From NCBI GenBank assembly GCA_937968035.1, contig CALBTS010000036.1:1-37340 (forward strand): a DNA stretch of 37,340 bases, in the 5' to 3' direction. Numbering within the stretch: the stretch's first letter is position 1; every line of letters starts with the position of its first letter. The translations under genes and the position numbers were made by a program. The DNA is from an uncultured Methanomethylovorans sp. (GTDB lineage: Archaea > Halobacteriota > Methanosarcinia > Methanosarcinales > Methanosarcinaceae). Positions 25,213-33,228 of this stretch are shown here, in pieces. The notes under the pieces are model-generated. The model worked only from the letters and a program-made list of their open reading frames with translations, was not told the origin of the DNA and searched no databases.

Positions 25213-27142
25213 TAATAACTGGTACTACAGGGGATGCAAGTTCACATGGAGATACCTCTCCGGATATATAACAGATCATGGGGAATTCAAGAAGAAAAGT
25301 GAAAAAGCAGTAAGCCAGGAATATATGAACGCCCTTGTTTATACAGGGTTTGACCTGGAACCTTATGAAACGACACTTTTTTCCTATATAGGATCAGCCA
25401 GTCTGTTCATTCTTTTCCTGTTGACGGACGCGTTATTTTTCAGGTTCACTTCAACTTCATCAGGCATTCTTATATTAATCGTTATTATAAGCCTGATCCT
25501 GCCTGTCGCAGCATTGTGGTATCTCAGTGAATATGTGAAGATACATGCCAGATACATGAAGATAACATCATTAGGAGACATGCCTGAAGTAATGAGCTAT
25601 GTAGTAATGTCAATGAAGATAGTGCCTAACATGGAAAAAGCCGTACATTTTGCCGCAGAGAACTCAAACAGGCCCCTTGCCAGGGATCTGAAAAAGATGC
25701 TATGGAACCTCCACTTACGAGTATATGCCGGCATGGATGATGCTGTAGTTCAGTTCTCGGAAATGTGGGGTAAGAACAGTGAACATTTCAAAAGGTCATT
25801 GCATCTTATCAGAAGCTCCATGAGCGAAACTGATCCTGCACAACGCACTTTTACATTGAACCGGTCTTTGGATATCATACTGGAAGGAACTCGTAACCTT
25901 ATGGAGAGCTATGCTGCAAAACTAAAACTTCCTACGTATGTACTGTACTCCATATTCATCCTTATACCTCTCGCCCTGGTAGCGTTGCTGCCTGCAATGG
26001 CTGTTGTTGGGATACGCATCACAAGTACTAACCTCATACTGACATATGATATACTATTGCCTTTGATCACATTCATGTATGCAGAATATGTGCTTATGCA
26101 AAGACCTGCAGCATTCGTACCTCAGAAAATATCAGACACACACCCTGAACTGGAGGGGCTGCCATCAAAAAAGAAAAAGGAACTTGTTATGGCATTAATT
26201 ACCGGAAGTGCTGTATGTGGCCTGGGATACATATTGTTGTATGCCGGAAATCCTTATGGCATCATTTCAACAGCTGTGCTTGAAGGAGTTGTACCTACTG
26301 CACTGCTGGTATTGGTAGGTATAAGTATTACGTTCTCATGGTATCTGAATGCTGCATATGGCCCATACAAGAGAATAAGGGACAAGATAATAGCTATGGA
26401 AAACGAGTTTTCCGATGCTCTGTTCATCCTGGGCAGGAGAATATCGGAAGGCAGGTCTGCAGAAGAGGCTTTTATACACACTGCTGCCAATATGAAAGGG
26501 GCATCCATCAGCGAGCCTTTCGAGAAAACCGCTGTGAACATCTCATGTATGAGATGTGACCTGTACAGCGCGATATTCGATGACGAGTATGGTGCATTTA
26601 AAAATGTGTATTCTGAAAGGATAAACACGACTATGAAACTGTTCCTGGAAAGCGTGCATAAGAGCCACGAAGCTGCTGGTGTGGCCATAGTGAAGCTAGC
26701 CGATCATATGACAGACCTGCAGGAGGTGGAAAGACGCATAAAGGAATCATTGTACGAGATGACATCTACGATGAAGTCTACTGCGTGTATCTTTGCTCCG
26801 CTTATAGCAGGGGTGACAATTGCACTCTCCGAAGTGATCGCAAAGATCCTTCAGAACGTAGCACATAGTATATCGAAACTGCCCCCGAATGTGATCCCTG
26901 GGCCTGCGGATATCTCACCCGAGAGCCTGGAACTTTCCATAGGACCAAACATGTTCATGCTGTCAATAGGCATATACCTTATTCTTATCACAATGATCCT
27001 TGTACGATTCTCAAATGCCATCGAATATGGAGGAGATAAGAGCCAGATGATGTACGAACTCTCCAGAGCACTGCCTATATCAGTAATTATGTTCTCTGCA
27101 TCGGCAATTGCTTCAAGGATAATATTCAGAGGCTTTATCTGA
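25205..27142 (+). CDS. Tandem TadB/TadC-type (T2SSF) membrane platform protein
   Basis: About 645 aa containing two T2SSF-like units. The first, at about residues 90-265, has a helix pair followed by MPEVMSYVVMSMKIVPNMEKAV and further helices. The second, from about residue 395, has FSDALFILGRRISEGRSAEEAF, a soluble segment and the final helices with FAPLIAGVTIALSEVI. This fused duplicated arrangement is known among archaeal type IV pilus systems. It would form the inner-membrane base on which the adjacent ATPase acts. GGGTGG at 25194-25199 favours ATG 25205 over ATG 25202; either start overlaps the ATPase stop at 25210-25212, indicating coupled translation. A longer reading from 25127 lies wholly inside the ATPase gene and is unlikely. 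Confidence 0.85.
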   Translation: MHDNNWYYRGCKFTWRYLSGYITDHGEFKKKSEKAVSQEYMNALVYTGFDLEPYETTLFSYIGSASLFILFLLTDALFFRFTSTSSGILILIVIISLILPVAALWYLSEYVKIHARYMKITSLGDMPEVMSYVVMSMKIVPNMEKAVHFAAENSNRPLARDLKKMLWNLHLRVYAGMDDAVVQFSEMWGKNSEHFKRSLHLIRSSMSETDPAQRTFTLNRSLDIILEGTRNLMESYAAKLKLPTYVLYSIFILIPLALVALLPAMAVVGIRITSTNLILTYDILLPLITFMYAEYVLMQRPAAFVPQKISDTHPELEGLPSKKKKELVMALITGSAVCGLGYILLYAGNPYGIISTAVLEGVVPTALLVLVGISITFSWYLNAAYGPYKRIRDKIIAMENEFSDALFILGRRISEGRSAEEAFIHTAANMKGASISEPFEKTAVNISCMRCDLYSAIFDDEYGAFKNVYSERINTTMKLFLESVHKSHEAAGVAIVKLADHMTDLQEVERRIKESLYEMTSTMKSTACIFAPLIAGVTIALSEVIAKILQNVAHSISKLPPNVIPGPADISPESLELSIGPNMFMLSIGIYLILITMILVRFSNAIEYGGDKSQMMYELSRALPISVIMFSASAIASRIIFRGFI

Positions 27143-27181
27143 GGAAAAGCTGTAACTGTTATTCTCAAATCAGAAACAACA

Positions 27182-27370
27182 CTATTCCATATAGATCAGG
27201 GCTTTGTTGGGACAACACTGCACACAAAGCATGCATCTGTTACATAGGTCATGATCGATCTTTGGCCTGTCGTCGGTTGTTCTTTTAAGAGCAGAGGTCG
27301 GACAAACGGTCCTGCACCTCCCGCATTTTTTGCAGCCGCAAACTACTATGTATCCTTTGCTCAACACCAC
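27182..27370 (-). CDS. Small 2[4Fe-4S] ferredoxin
   Basis: 62 aa with two complete cluster motifs, CKKCGRCRTVCP and CNRCMLCVQCCP, each C-x2-C-x2-C-x3-C-P, as in low-potential clostridial-type ferredoxins; an extra Cys precedes the first motif. The first codon is GTG at 27370, with GTG and TTG alternatives immediately after it. It is divergent from the radical SAM gene at 27453, across an 82-nt gap that holds both promoters. Supplying electrons for reductive cleavage of S-adenosylmethionine is a plausible role given that neighbour, but it is inference. Confidence 0.85.
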   Translation of the reverse strand: MVLSKGYIVVCGCKKCGRCRTVCPTSALKRTTDDRPKIDHDLCNRCMLCVQCCPNKALIYME

Positions 27371-27418
27371 ATAATAGGCAAAGAGATAAAGGTATTTAAG
27401 GCAAATGGACTAAACAAT

Positions 27419-27428
27419 AGATATATAT
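27419..27428 (+). promoter_or_regulatory. TATA box of the radical SAM gene (possible leaderless transcript)
   Basis: AGATATATAT at 27419-27428 is centred about 29 nt before ATG 27453. With the usual 25-nt distance from box to start site, transcription would begin within a few bases of the start codon. No ribosome binding site is visible, so the mRNA may be leaderless. Confidence 0.4.
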
Positions 27429-27452
27429 GATAAGATCTATGGTTGCGCCACT

Positions 27453-28508
27453 ATGCTGAACATATCTGAGGGAGAAGCGGGTTCCCGTTATACATATCTT
27501 TCCAGAGGCTGTAAATTATGCCAGGAAGGAGCAAAAATGGTACTTTTTATTACCGGTATTTGTGGAAAGAACTGTTTCTATTGCCCTATTTCTGATGAAA
27601 GGAAAAAAGACATTACTTTTGCAAATGAAAGAACGGTTAACTCCGACATGGATATAATAGAAGAAGCAAAACAGATGGGAGCACTTGGTACGGGGATCAC
27701 CGGCGGGGAACCGTTGCTTGAACCTGAGAAAGTGTTCAGATATATCAAAGTGCTCAAATCGGAATTCGGAAAAGAGCATCATATTCATCTCTACACTGCT
27801 CTGCCTTTGGATGATAATATACTGGAACAGCTTGCAACTGCTGGCCTTGACGAGATAAGGTTCCATCCACCTGCAGATATCTGGAACAGTAATATGGAAA
27901 ATTACGCAAGTTCCATAAAAAAAGCTATGAATACAGGAATGGAAGCGGGTCTGGAGATCCCGGCCATAGAGGGGGCACAAGAAGTGGCCAGGATGGCAAA
28001 TGAAGTGGGTTGCTTTCTCAATCTGAATGAGCTTGAGTTCTCAGATACAAATTCTCAGGGAATGAAACTCAGAGGTTATAAACTGCAGGACGAGATCTCA
28101 AATGCTGTAGATGGCTCATATAAGATAGGCATAGAGATATTAAAGACCACTGAAAAAGGACACTTATGCACTTCCCGGTATAAAGATGCTGTACAGCTTA
28201 GAAGAAGGCTGCTGCGCATAGCTGAAAGAACAGCCAGGGAATTTGATGAGTTGACAGAAGATGGAACCCTGATCTATGGCGTAATAACATGCAACAGAGA
28301 GGAAAAGTCTGCACAGCATATGGCCGAGTTGTTGTTGTTATCAGGTGTTCCTGAAGAGTTGTTCCAGGTGGATAAAGAAGAGATACATATCGCTGCCTGG
28401 ATACTTGAAGAGATAAAAATGGATATATCAGCAGATGTAAAAGAAATGTGTATCATTGAAAAATATCCATTTCCCGGTGGGATGGTAGTAGAAAAGATCC
28501 CGCTCTAA
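27453..28508 (+). CDS. Radical SAM protein (COG2108-like)
   Basis: 351 aa. The radical SAM cluster motif is CGKNCFYCP (C-x3-C-x2-C) at about residues 35-42. GITGGEPLLEPE supplies the SAM-binding GGE motif, and further barrel strands follow (LHIHLYTALPL-like, DEIRFHPP). The C-terminal third contains LCTSRYKDAVQLRRRLLR, which I associate with the uncharacterised archaeal COG2108 group related to pyruvate-formate-lyase activases. An additional Cys pair (GCKLC) just before the radical SAM motif could bind another cluster. Substrate unknown. The divergent ferredoxin gene next to it may provide electrons. Confidence 0.8.
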   Translation: MLNISEGEAGSRYTYLSRGCKLCQEGAKMVLFITGICGKNCFYCPISDERKKDITFANERTVNSDMDIIEEAKQMGALGTGITGGEPLLEPEKVFRYIKVLKSEFGKEHHIHLYTALPLDDNILEQLATAGLDEIRFHPPADIWNSNMENYASSIKKAMNTGMEAGLEIPAIEGAQEVARMANEVGCFLNLNELEFSDTNSQGMKLRGYKLQDEISNAVDGSYKIGIEILKTTEKGHLCTSRYKDAVQLRRRLLRIAERTAREFDELTEDGTLIYGVITCNREEKSAQHMAELLLLSGVPEELFQVDKEEIHIAAWILEEIKMDISADVKEMCIIEKYPFPGGMVVEKIPL

Positions 28509-28570
28509 AACCCAAATTATATATGCAAGAATGATATACGTACTTCCAGTTTGGCTACCAATATCAGTTT

Positions 28571-28600
28571 AATTTATATAAATCACAATAACTTTATAAC
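28571..28600 (+). promoter_or_regulatory. Two TATA-like boxes upstream of the DUF2551-like gene
   Basis: AATTTATATA at 28571-28580 and ACTTTATAAC at 28591-28600 both resemble archaeal TATA boxes. The first predicts a start near 28600 and the second near 28620, just before the GAGGTG at 28624-28629. The rest of the 28509-28626 gap shows no other gene or structure. Confidence 0.4.
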
Positions 28601-28626
28601 CTTAAATCGCATATAAAAAAAACGAG

Positions 28627-28938
28627 GTGTTTGTACTGGAAACGATAGAGGACCGCGTTAGGGAGAGGCTCATAAAATATCTCAGCAGAGATGATACCGG
28701 TATTCGTAAAGTGGTATTGCAGCTTTTTCTTGAAGGGGACAAGTTCACAACCGGTGATGTGTACGGGTACCTGAATAAAACTGATTTCAACGTAAGCTAC
28801 AGGGGAGTTTCTGCCATGGTCGGTTTAATGAACACAAGACTTGGGATCCTAAGCATCGACGTGACTGGAGATCATAACATATATCTTCTCAAAGAGGATT
28901 ACAGGAATGTTGTTCGTTCAGTACTTGAGAACTATTAA
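28627..28938 (+). CDS. DUF2551-like winged-helix protein
   Basis: 103 aa if started at GTG 28627. An all-helical N-terminal half (RVRERLIKYLSRDDTGIRKV) is followed by FTTGDVYGYL, FNVSYRGVSAMVGLM and a beta-wing-like end, RLGILSIDVTGDHNIYLL. This matches my recollection of the methanogen DUF2551 family and looks like a winged helix. The start is unusual: GAGGTG at 28624-28629 would serve as a ribosome binding site for CTG 28636, 6 nt downstream, giving 100 aa; GTG 28627 lies inside that ribosome binding site. A DNA-binding or regulatory role is plausible from the fold only. It sits just upstream of the polyprenyl synthase gene on the same strand. Confidence 0.7.
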   Translation: MFVLETIEDRVRERLIKYLSRDDTGIRKVVLQLFLEGDKFTTGDVYGYLNKTDFNVSYRGVSAMVGLMNTRLGILSIDVTGDHNIYLLKEDYRNVVRSVLENY

Positions 28939-28969
28939 AAAAGAATATTGCAACACCTCAAAGTAATCT

Positions 28970-28979
28970 TTTTATACAA
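28970..28979 (+). promoter_or_regulatory. TATA box upstream of the polyprenyl synthase gene
   Basis: TTTTATACAA at 28970-28979 predicts a transcription start near 29000. That is immediately before GTG 29008, which opens a short reading frame relevant to the N-terminus of the synthase (see the finding at 29008-29117). Confidence 0.4.
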
Positions 28980-29114
28980 TAGATGCAAATAATTTTTGTG
29001 GTTTGATGTGCTACGAAAGGTAGAAAAAACTAGGCAGGGATTTTTATATTAAAATACATAAACGATATTACCTATCGTGCATATGAGCGCCTTCTTTCAA
29101 AAGAAGTTGCACAT

Positions 29115-29927
29115 TTGGATGTACCTGAGCATATTGCAATTATCATGGATGGGAACCGCAGATATGCTAACAGGGTTGGTAAATTGACCAACTATGGACA
29201 TGTGAGAGGTGCCAGTGTAACTGAAAAAGTGATCGAGTGGTCCTATGAGGTAGGCGTCAAACAACTTACAGTCTATGCATTTTCTACAGAGAACTTTAAC
29301 AGGTCTGCAGATGAAAAACAAAAGCTATTCGAACTTATTGGCCTGAAATTCGATGAGCTCTGCCAGGATGAGCGCACCCATAAAAGAAAAATGCACATCC
29401 GAGCTATTGGGGACCTCCAGAAACTTCCTTCCAGTTTGAGATGCTCCATCAAAGAAGCTGAGAGATGCACGGCAAACTACGATCAGTTTTATCTTAACGT
29501 AGCTATTGCCTATGGCGGCCGGCAGGATATAATCCAGGCAGTACGCAAAATTGCAGAAAAGATCGATAAAGAGCAACTAGACCCTGAAGATATAACCGAA
29601 GGTACTATTGCTGATCACCTCTATCCTGTTGCGGGAGATCCTGTCCCCAATGTTGATCTTATTATCCGTACTGGCGGAGATGAGCGGGTATCCAATTTCC
29701 TTCCCTGGCAGACATCTGGTAATGAATGTGCCACATATTTTTGTGCTCCATTTTGGCCGGAGTTCAGGAAGATCGATCTTCTGCGTTCCATTCGTATATA
29801 CCAGGAGCGTCTTCAGGAAAAGAAGCTGGTAATGATGAAGAGGAATGCTATTTTTCTCAAGACTTTAGAGAAAAAGGATACTGAAATGATCCACAGCTGC
29901 CCTGCTAACAGCGTGCGTGTTATTTGA
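29115..29927 (+). CDS. uppS: Cis-polyprenyl diphosphate synthase (UppS), N-terminus unresolved
   Basis: 270 aa from TTG 29115. [13 protein letters not shown] contains the catalytic aspartate and the diphosphate-binding loop. [60 protein letters not shown] and FWPEF are the other conserved blocks of cis-prenyltransferases. The enzyme condenses isopentenyl diphosphate units onto an allylic primer to make the polyprenyl chain used as glycan carrier, linking it to the glycosylation genes of this window. The start is doubtful: the open frame continues upstream to 29034 and encodes [14 protein letters not shown], which looks like the usual N-terminal helix of archaeal members, yet contains no ATG, GTG or TTG. 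Either a non-standard start or a frame change near 29040 is needed to include it. Confidence 0.92.
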   Translation: MDVPEHIAIIMDGNRRYANRVGKLTNYGHVRGASVTEKVIEWSYEVGVKQLTVYAFSTENFNRSADEKQKLFELIGLKFDELCQDERTHKRKMHIRAIGDLQKLPSSLRCSIKEAERCTANYDQFYLNVAIAYGGRQDIIQAVRKIAEKIDKEQLDPEDITEGTIADHLYPVAGDPVPNVDLIIRTGGDERVSNFLPWQTSGNECATYFCAPFWPEFRKIDLLRSIRIYQERLQEKKLVMMKRNAIFLKTLEKKDTEMIHSCPANSVRVI

Positions 29928-29929
29928 AC

Positions 29930-29995
29930 CGGATACTTTTTTGATCGAGCTGTCTTATCCAGACGTAGAGTTTACTATATGAATGATAGTATCCG
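29930..29995. repeat. Nested inverted repeats after uppS
   Basis: CGGATACT at 29930-29937 is the reverse complement of AGTATCCG at 29988-29995. Inside the pair lies a second small stem, GTCT (29952-29955) and AGAC (29961-29964). A T-run follows the left arm (29936-29942) and could end the uppS transcript. The arrangement might be a folded 3' end or a small RNA. I see no open reading frame in it. Confidence 0.35.
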
Positions 29996-30040
29996 AATAA
30001 GGCAGTTTAAATGAATTTGAGGCATTTAGTTCTTTAACTT

Positions 30041-30818
30041 CTATAAAAGCCTGGATTTTCTTTCCACTGCAAAGAAGGACAAAGACAAGAACAGTGGTAT
30101 TAACCACAACTGTGGCACGAATCGTGCCCACCAGGATGATGGATTAATTAAAACTGAGATCATCAGAAATACTACTATGAACGATAGTATTGATCTAAAT
30201 TGGTTCTTTAACATACAATACCCATTTGATCTCAAAAATTGAAGTAAATTGAATATACAAAGTACTATTGCACCACTAAAGAGAGGGCCGAATCCACTTA
30301 ATCGTACATCAGGTGTCTGGAAGGCTTGAAGATCTTCGACATTAATGACAAATGGAATCCTATATGTAGAATTAGTGACCCCTGTCACCGAATGAGAAAA
30401 GACGGAACGAAATAGATTACCAAACGGATTTGTATTTTGAAAATCAGATGGGTTATTCAGCATTAATATGTCAAAATCTGAACCGAATACAGGATAAAGA
30501 GGAGTTCCATGGTCTATATAATTTGTGACATATGGATCAAATCCAACAATAAATATACTAATAAAACTAAGAAACAGGTATTTTAAAATAAGCAATGAAT
30601 TATCTTTTTGGTAAATGAAAGTCCAAACCATAAATCCCAGTGAAATTATAAAAACATAGATAAGTCCTAAAAATTTTACGTTTATTGCAAGAATGATCGT
30701 CGATATGGAACAATAAAGCTGCGACAAAAACTAAGTTTTGTGACGCAAGTATTAATAAAAACTCTGCCAGTTCGTACCTATTACCTAAGTATTTTGACAC
30801 ATGGCAACAAGATCCCAT
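30041..30818 (-). pseudogene. Decayed large membrane protein (truncated and frameshifted)
   Basis: The main open frame (30727-30041) encodes about 228 aa of membrane protein with NPYVTNYIDHG-like features: FDPYVTNYIDHGTPLYPVFG, an outer loop, and NPSSWWARFVPQLWLIPL. These resemble the C-terminal half of multi-helix polymerase- or glycosyltransferase-like proteins found in polysaccharide loci. It begins right after an in-frame TAG with no proper start. A second frame from ATG 30818 to about 30728 reads GNRYELAEFLLILASQNLVFVAAL, which looks like the preceding part of the same protein displaced by a frameshift around 30725-30735. The N-terminal half is missing; the trace stops 25 nt from the 3' end of tRNA-Leu. 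I interpret it as a remnant of a larger gene. A functional short protein cannot be excluded. Confidence 0.6.
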
Positions 30819-30842
30819 GTAAACAACTTCATATATTATAGA

Positions 30843-30927
30843 TGCGGGGGATGGGATTCGAACCCACGAACTCCTACGAGACTAGGCCCTCAACCTAGCG
30901 CCTTTGACCTAGCTGGGCGACCCCCGC
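30843..30927 (-). tRNA. tRNA-Leu (anticodon GAG)
   Basis: The minus strand folds as a class II tRNA of 85 nt. The acceptor stem GCGGGGG (5' end at 30927) pairs with CCCCCGC, with discriminator A at 30843. There is a D arm with GCC/GGC, and an anticodon stem CTAGG/CCTAG enclosing the loop TTGAGGG with anticodon GAG. A long variable arm follows, then the T arm GTGGG-TTCGAAT-CCCAT. The anticodon and long variable arm identify leucine. CCA is not encoded. It lies between the alpha-operon and the decayed gene on the same strand. Confidence 0.95.
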
Positions 30928-30942
30928 ACATAGGGAAAGAAC

Positions 30943-30970
30943 AATATAGGAGATAGCAACCTCCTATATT
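30943..30970 (-). terminator. Perfect 10-bp inverted repeat after rpoD
   Basis: AATATAGGAG (30943-30952) and CTCCTATATT (30961-30970) are exact reverse complements around an 8-nt loop. It begins 12 nt after the rpoD stop on the minus strand and ends 16 nt before the tRNA-Leu 5' end. It may end or protect the alpha-operon mRNA. The minus-strand CTATATTG within it could also act as the TATA element of the tRNA gene. Confidence 0.5.
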
Positions 30971-30981
30971 AATCTGTTGGC

Positions 30982-31776
30982 TCAGAGCGTAGACAGGATA
31001 TCAGCCAGACTTGTAGCCTTATCCTTGATGACATTACCTGCATTCAAGATCAATTCCTTTGTGCTATAAGAGCCATCAGATTCCATCATGAAGATGAAAG
31101 AATGCCCATCAACTTTGACATCTATGGCATCAATATCACAAACCCCTTCACATAACCTGCAAAGAGTGCATTTGAACATATCCTCCTGAGAGATCTCAGC
31201 ACTGCTAGCACCCATCTTAATGATGTTAACAGGACACTCAGTTACACATGCGCCACAGAGGTCACAACCACTGAACTCGACCTTTGGCATATTCTTGTAC
31301 CCGCATGCTACACCTGCCTGCCATCGGGAATGTTTACTACCATAGCCCATCTGAGCTATCGCTTCAAGAACGATCTTCTGCCCTTCCCGAAGATCTGCGA
31401 TCGGAATGTTAGGATCAGCAGGCTGCACCTTATCATCAGAGGACACAAGATCCTGAGAATAAACTATTCCAGGGCCTTCTGCACTGAGAGTAAGAGAAAC
31501 CTGACATGCCGGACAAAAGTCGCCACAATTACATTCCTCTTTAGGAACAAAATCCTCCATATTCGAAGTAAGAGGGATAAGTGCCAAGCGTAAGCCAAGC
31601 TGCTCATCATACAAAACCGAGGTATTGTTATAGATGTTTACCTCGGTAATAGCGATCGTAGGTACATCTGCCAGAGCAGCCCTGCGAATACCATTTGCAA
31701 ATGCAGCTGTTGTGTTTGATAATACAAACTTTGCAGACCTATCGGAGAGTTCCAGTATGTCTACTTCCATCGTCAT
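30982..31776 (-). CDS. rpoD: DNA-directed RNA polymerase subunit D (Rpo3) with two-cluster ferredoxin domain
   Basis: 264 aa. The dimerisation domain (NTTAAFANGIRRAALADVPTIAI) and the insert domain with Cys-rich CNCGDFCPACQV flank the subunit body. A ferredoxin-like domain at about residues 165-220 has CDLCGACVTECP and CTLCRLCEGVCD, so both [4Fe-4S] sites look complete, as in Methanosarcina. Subunit D pairs with subunit L in the polymerase assembly platform. ATG 31776 has AAGGA 9 nt upstream; ATG 31770 is an alternative. It is the last gene of the uS13-uS4-uS11-Rpo3 operon, 30 nt after uS11. Confidence 0.97.
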   Translation of the reverse strand: MTMEVDILELSDRSAKFVLSNTTAAFANGIRRAALADVPTIAITEVNIYNNTSVLYDEQLGLRLALIPLTSNMEDFVPKEECNCGDFCPACQVSLTLSAEGPGIVYSQDLVSSDDKVQPADPNIPIADLREGQKIVLEAIAQMGYGSKHSRWQAGVACGYKNMPKVEFSGCDLCGACVTECPVNIIKMGASSAEISQEDMFKCTLCRLCEGVCDIDAIDVKVDGHSFIFMMESDGSYSTKELILNAGNVIKDKATSLADILSTL

Positions 31777-31806
31777 ATGCTTGTTTCCTTTATCTAAACA
31801 GAGAGA

Positions 31807-32187
31807 TCATACACGTCTTCCGCCTTTTGGACGAGTACCATCATGAGGTACAGGCGTTACATCTTCTATCCGTCCGATTTTAATGCCTGCTCTGGCAAAA
31901 GCCCTGATAGCAGCTTGAGCACCGGGACCCGGACTCCTCTGCTTGTTACCGCCGGGAGCACGCACTTTTATGTGCACACCTTCAATGTTCTTGTCTTTGA
32001 GTGTATCAGCGAGCTGGCTTGCCATTTGCATTGCAGTGTAAGGAGAGCTTTCATCGCGTGCTGCCTTTACAACCATCCCACCGGAGGATTTTGCAATTGT
32101 TTCGGCACCAGTCATATCGGTAATAGTGATGATAGTATTATTGAATGAGCTCTTGATGTGAGCAACACCCCATGTTCCATTTGCCAT
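31807..32187 (-). CDS. rps11: 30S ribosomal protein uS11
   Basis: 126 aa, the standard archaeal length. [21 protein letters not shown] opens the fold. The conserved [20 protein letters not shown] and the basic end, [11 protein letters not shown], contact 16S rRNA on the platform near the mRNA exit. AGGAGGTG precedes ATG 32187 at good spacing. It sits 12 nt after uS4 within the alpha-operon. Confidence 0.98.
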   Translation of the reverse strand: MANGTWGVAHIKSSFNNTIITITDMTGAETIAKSSGGMVVKAARDESSPYTAMQMASQLADTLKDKNIEGVHIKVRAPGGNKQRSPGPGAQAAIRAFARAGIKIGRIEDVTPVPHDGTRPKGGRRV

Positions 32188-32199
32188 ATTTACACCTCC

Positions 32200-32760
32200 T
32201 TAATCATGCCCTGCAATGGATTTAGCTACCTGTGCAGGTCTTTCCGGATGGGTTTCATCAAGCAGAGGAGAAGTTCCATAATAATCGATGAGCATTTCCT
32301 GTTCCTTGGTGACCATCATTCCAGGTACTGTAACTTTTTGACCATTGATGGCAATGTGACCATGAGTAATGAACTGTCGTGCCTGCTTTGGAGTACGGGC
32401 GAGTCCGAGCCTGTGTACCTGGGTTTGCAGCCTGCGCTCCAGAAGGGCACTGGTCTTAAGTCCAAGAATATCATCGATATTTGAATCAGCTTTCAATATG
32501 GAATAGCTTGTAAGCCTTTCGAGGATCTGTTCAGCTTCAAGTTTGAAATGACCGGACATCTGTTCTGTTTCTCCAGACTCTGCCAAAAGCCTGCGAGCAT
32601 CTGCCCTGAACCGCCTGAGAATACTCTGTGCTTTCCACAATTCCCTTTTGTTACGAAGTCCATAGGTCTTGATGAGCTCGACCTCTTCAGCCATCCTGGC
32701 AGCCTGCCATGGATGCTTAGGCGTATCATAACTTTTTCTCTTCTTTCCTGGATATCCCAT
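32200..32760 (-). CDS. rps4: 30S ribosomal protein uS4
   Basis: 186 aa, archaeal type. The N-terminus [17 protein letters not shown] is characteristic, and the S4 RNA-binding domain is visible in [20 protein letters not shown] and [18 protein letters not shown]. It is a primary 16S rRNA binder in 30S assembly. GGGTGATC lies just before ATG 32760. In bacteria S4 represses the alpha-operon by binding its leader; whether archaeal uS4 does so is unknown, but the structured leader upstream of uS13 makes it worth considering. Confidence 0.98.
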   Translation of the reverse strand: MGYPGKKRKSYDTPKHPWQAARMAEEVELIKTYGLRNKRELWKAQSILRRFRADARRLLAESGETEQMSGHFKLEAEQILERLTSYSILKADSNIDDILGLKTSALLERRLQTQVHRLGLARTPKQARQFITHGHIAINGQKVTVPGMMVTKEQEMLIDYYGTSPLLDETHPERPAQVAKSIAGHD

Positions 32761-32772
32761 AAGATCACCCTA

Positions 32773-33219
32773 TCATTTCTTCTTGCTTACACCAATAGTG
32801 CTGCCACGCCTACCGGTGGACTTTGTTCTCTGACCCCTTACCTTAAGACCGCGCTCGTGACGTATACCACGGTAGCACCTGATCTTTTTAAGAGTGTTCA
32901 GATCTTCCCTCAATGTAAGCAGGATATCCTGTCCGAGAAGATGCTTGTTCTCCCCGGTCACAAGATCTTTCCGTCTGTTTAGCATCCATGTAGGCATGGA
33001 CTGCTCAAAACCACTGATAGCCTGATCAAGCTTTGCAATATCCTCATCAGGCAGATAACCAATTACTGCCAATGGGTCGATACCAGTGCTTTCCACAAGG
33101 ATCCTTGAGGTTCGTCTTCCGATACCAGGAATACCGGTTAATGCGTACTCAACAGGCATTTCACCTTTGAGGTCAGTATTCATGATACGGACTAGATGTC
33201 TTATTTCTTCATCTGCCAT
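32773..33219 (-). CDS. rps13: 30S ribosomal protein uS13
   Basis: 148 aa, archaeal type. It starts [18 protein letters not shown], has the helix-two-turn-helix region [18 protein letters not shown] and ends with the basic [19 protein letters not shown] tail that reaches towards the tRNA sites. It is the first gene of the alpha-operon; AAGGAGG lies 7 nt before ATG 33219, directly after a hairpin in the leader. Confidence 0.98.
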   Translation of the reverse strand: MADEEIRHLVRIMNTDLKGEMPVEYALTGIPGIGRRTSRILVESTGIDPLAVIGYLPDEDIAKLDQAISGFEQSMPTWMLNRRKDLVTGENKHLLGQDILLTLREDLNTLKKIRCYRGIRHERGLKVRGQRTKSTGRRGSTIGVSKKK

Positions 33220-33228
33220 AATTTATGT

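Noticed and set aside
30843..30927. Second copy of the tRNA-Leu 3' end marking an integrated element
   Set aside because: No matching direct repeat of the tRNA 3' segment was found elsewhere in the window, so an intact att-flanked island cannot be claimed.
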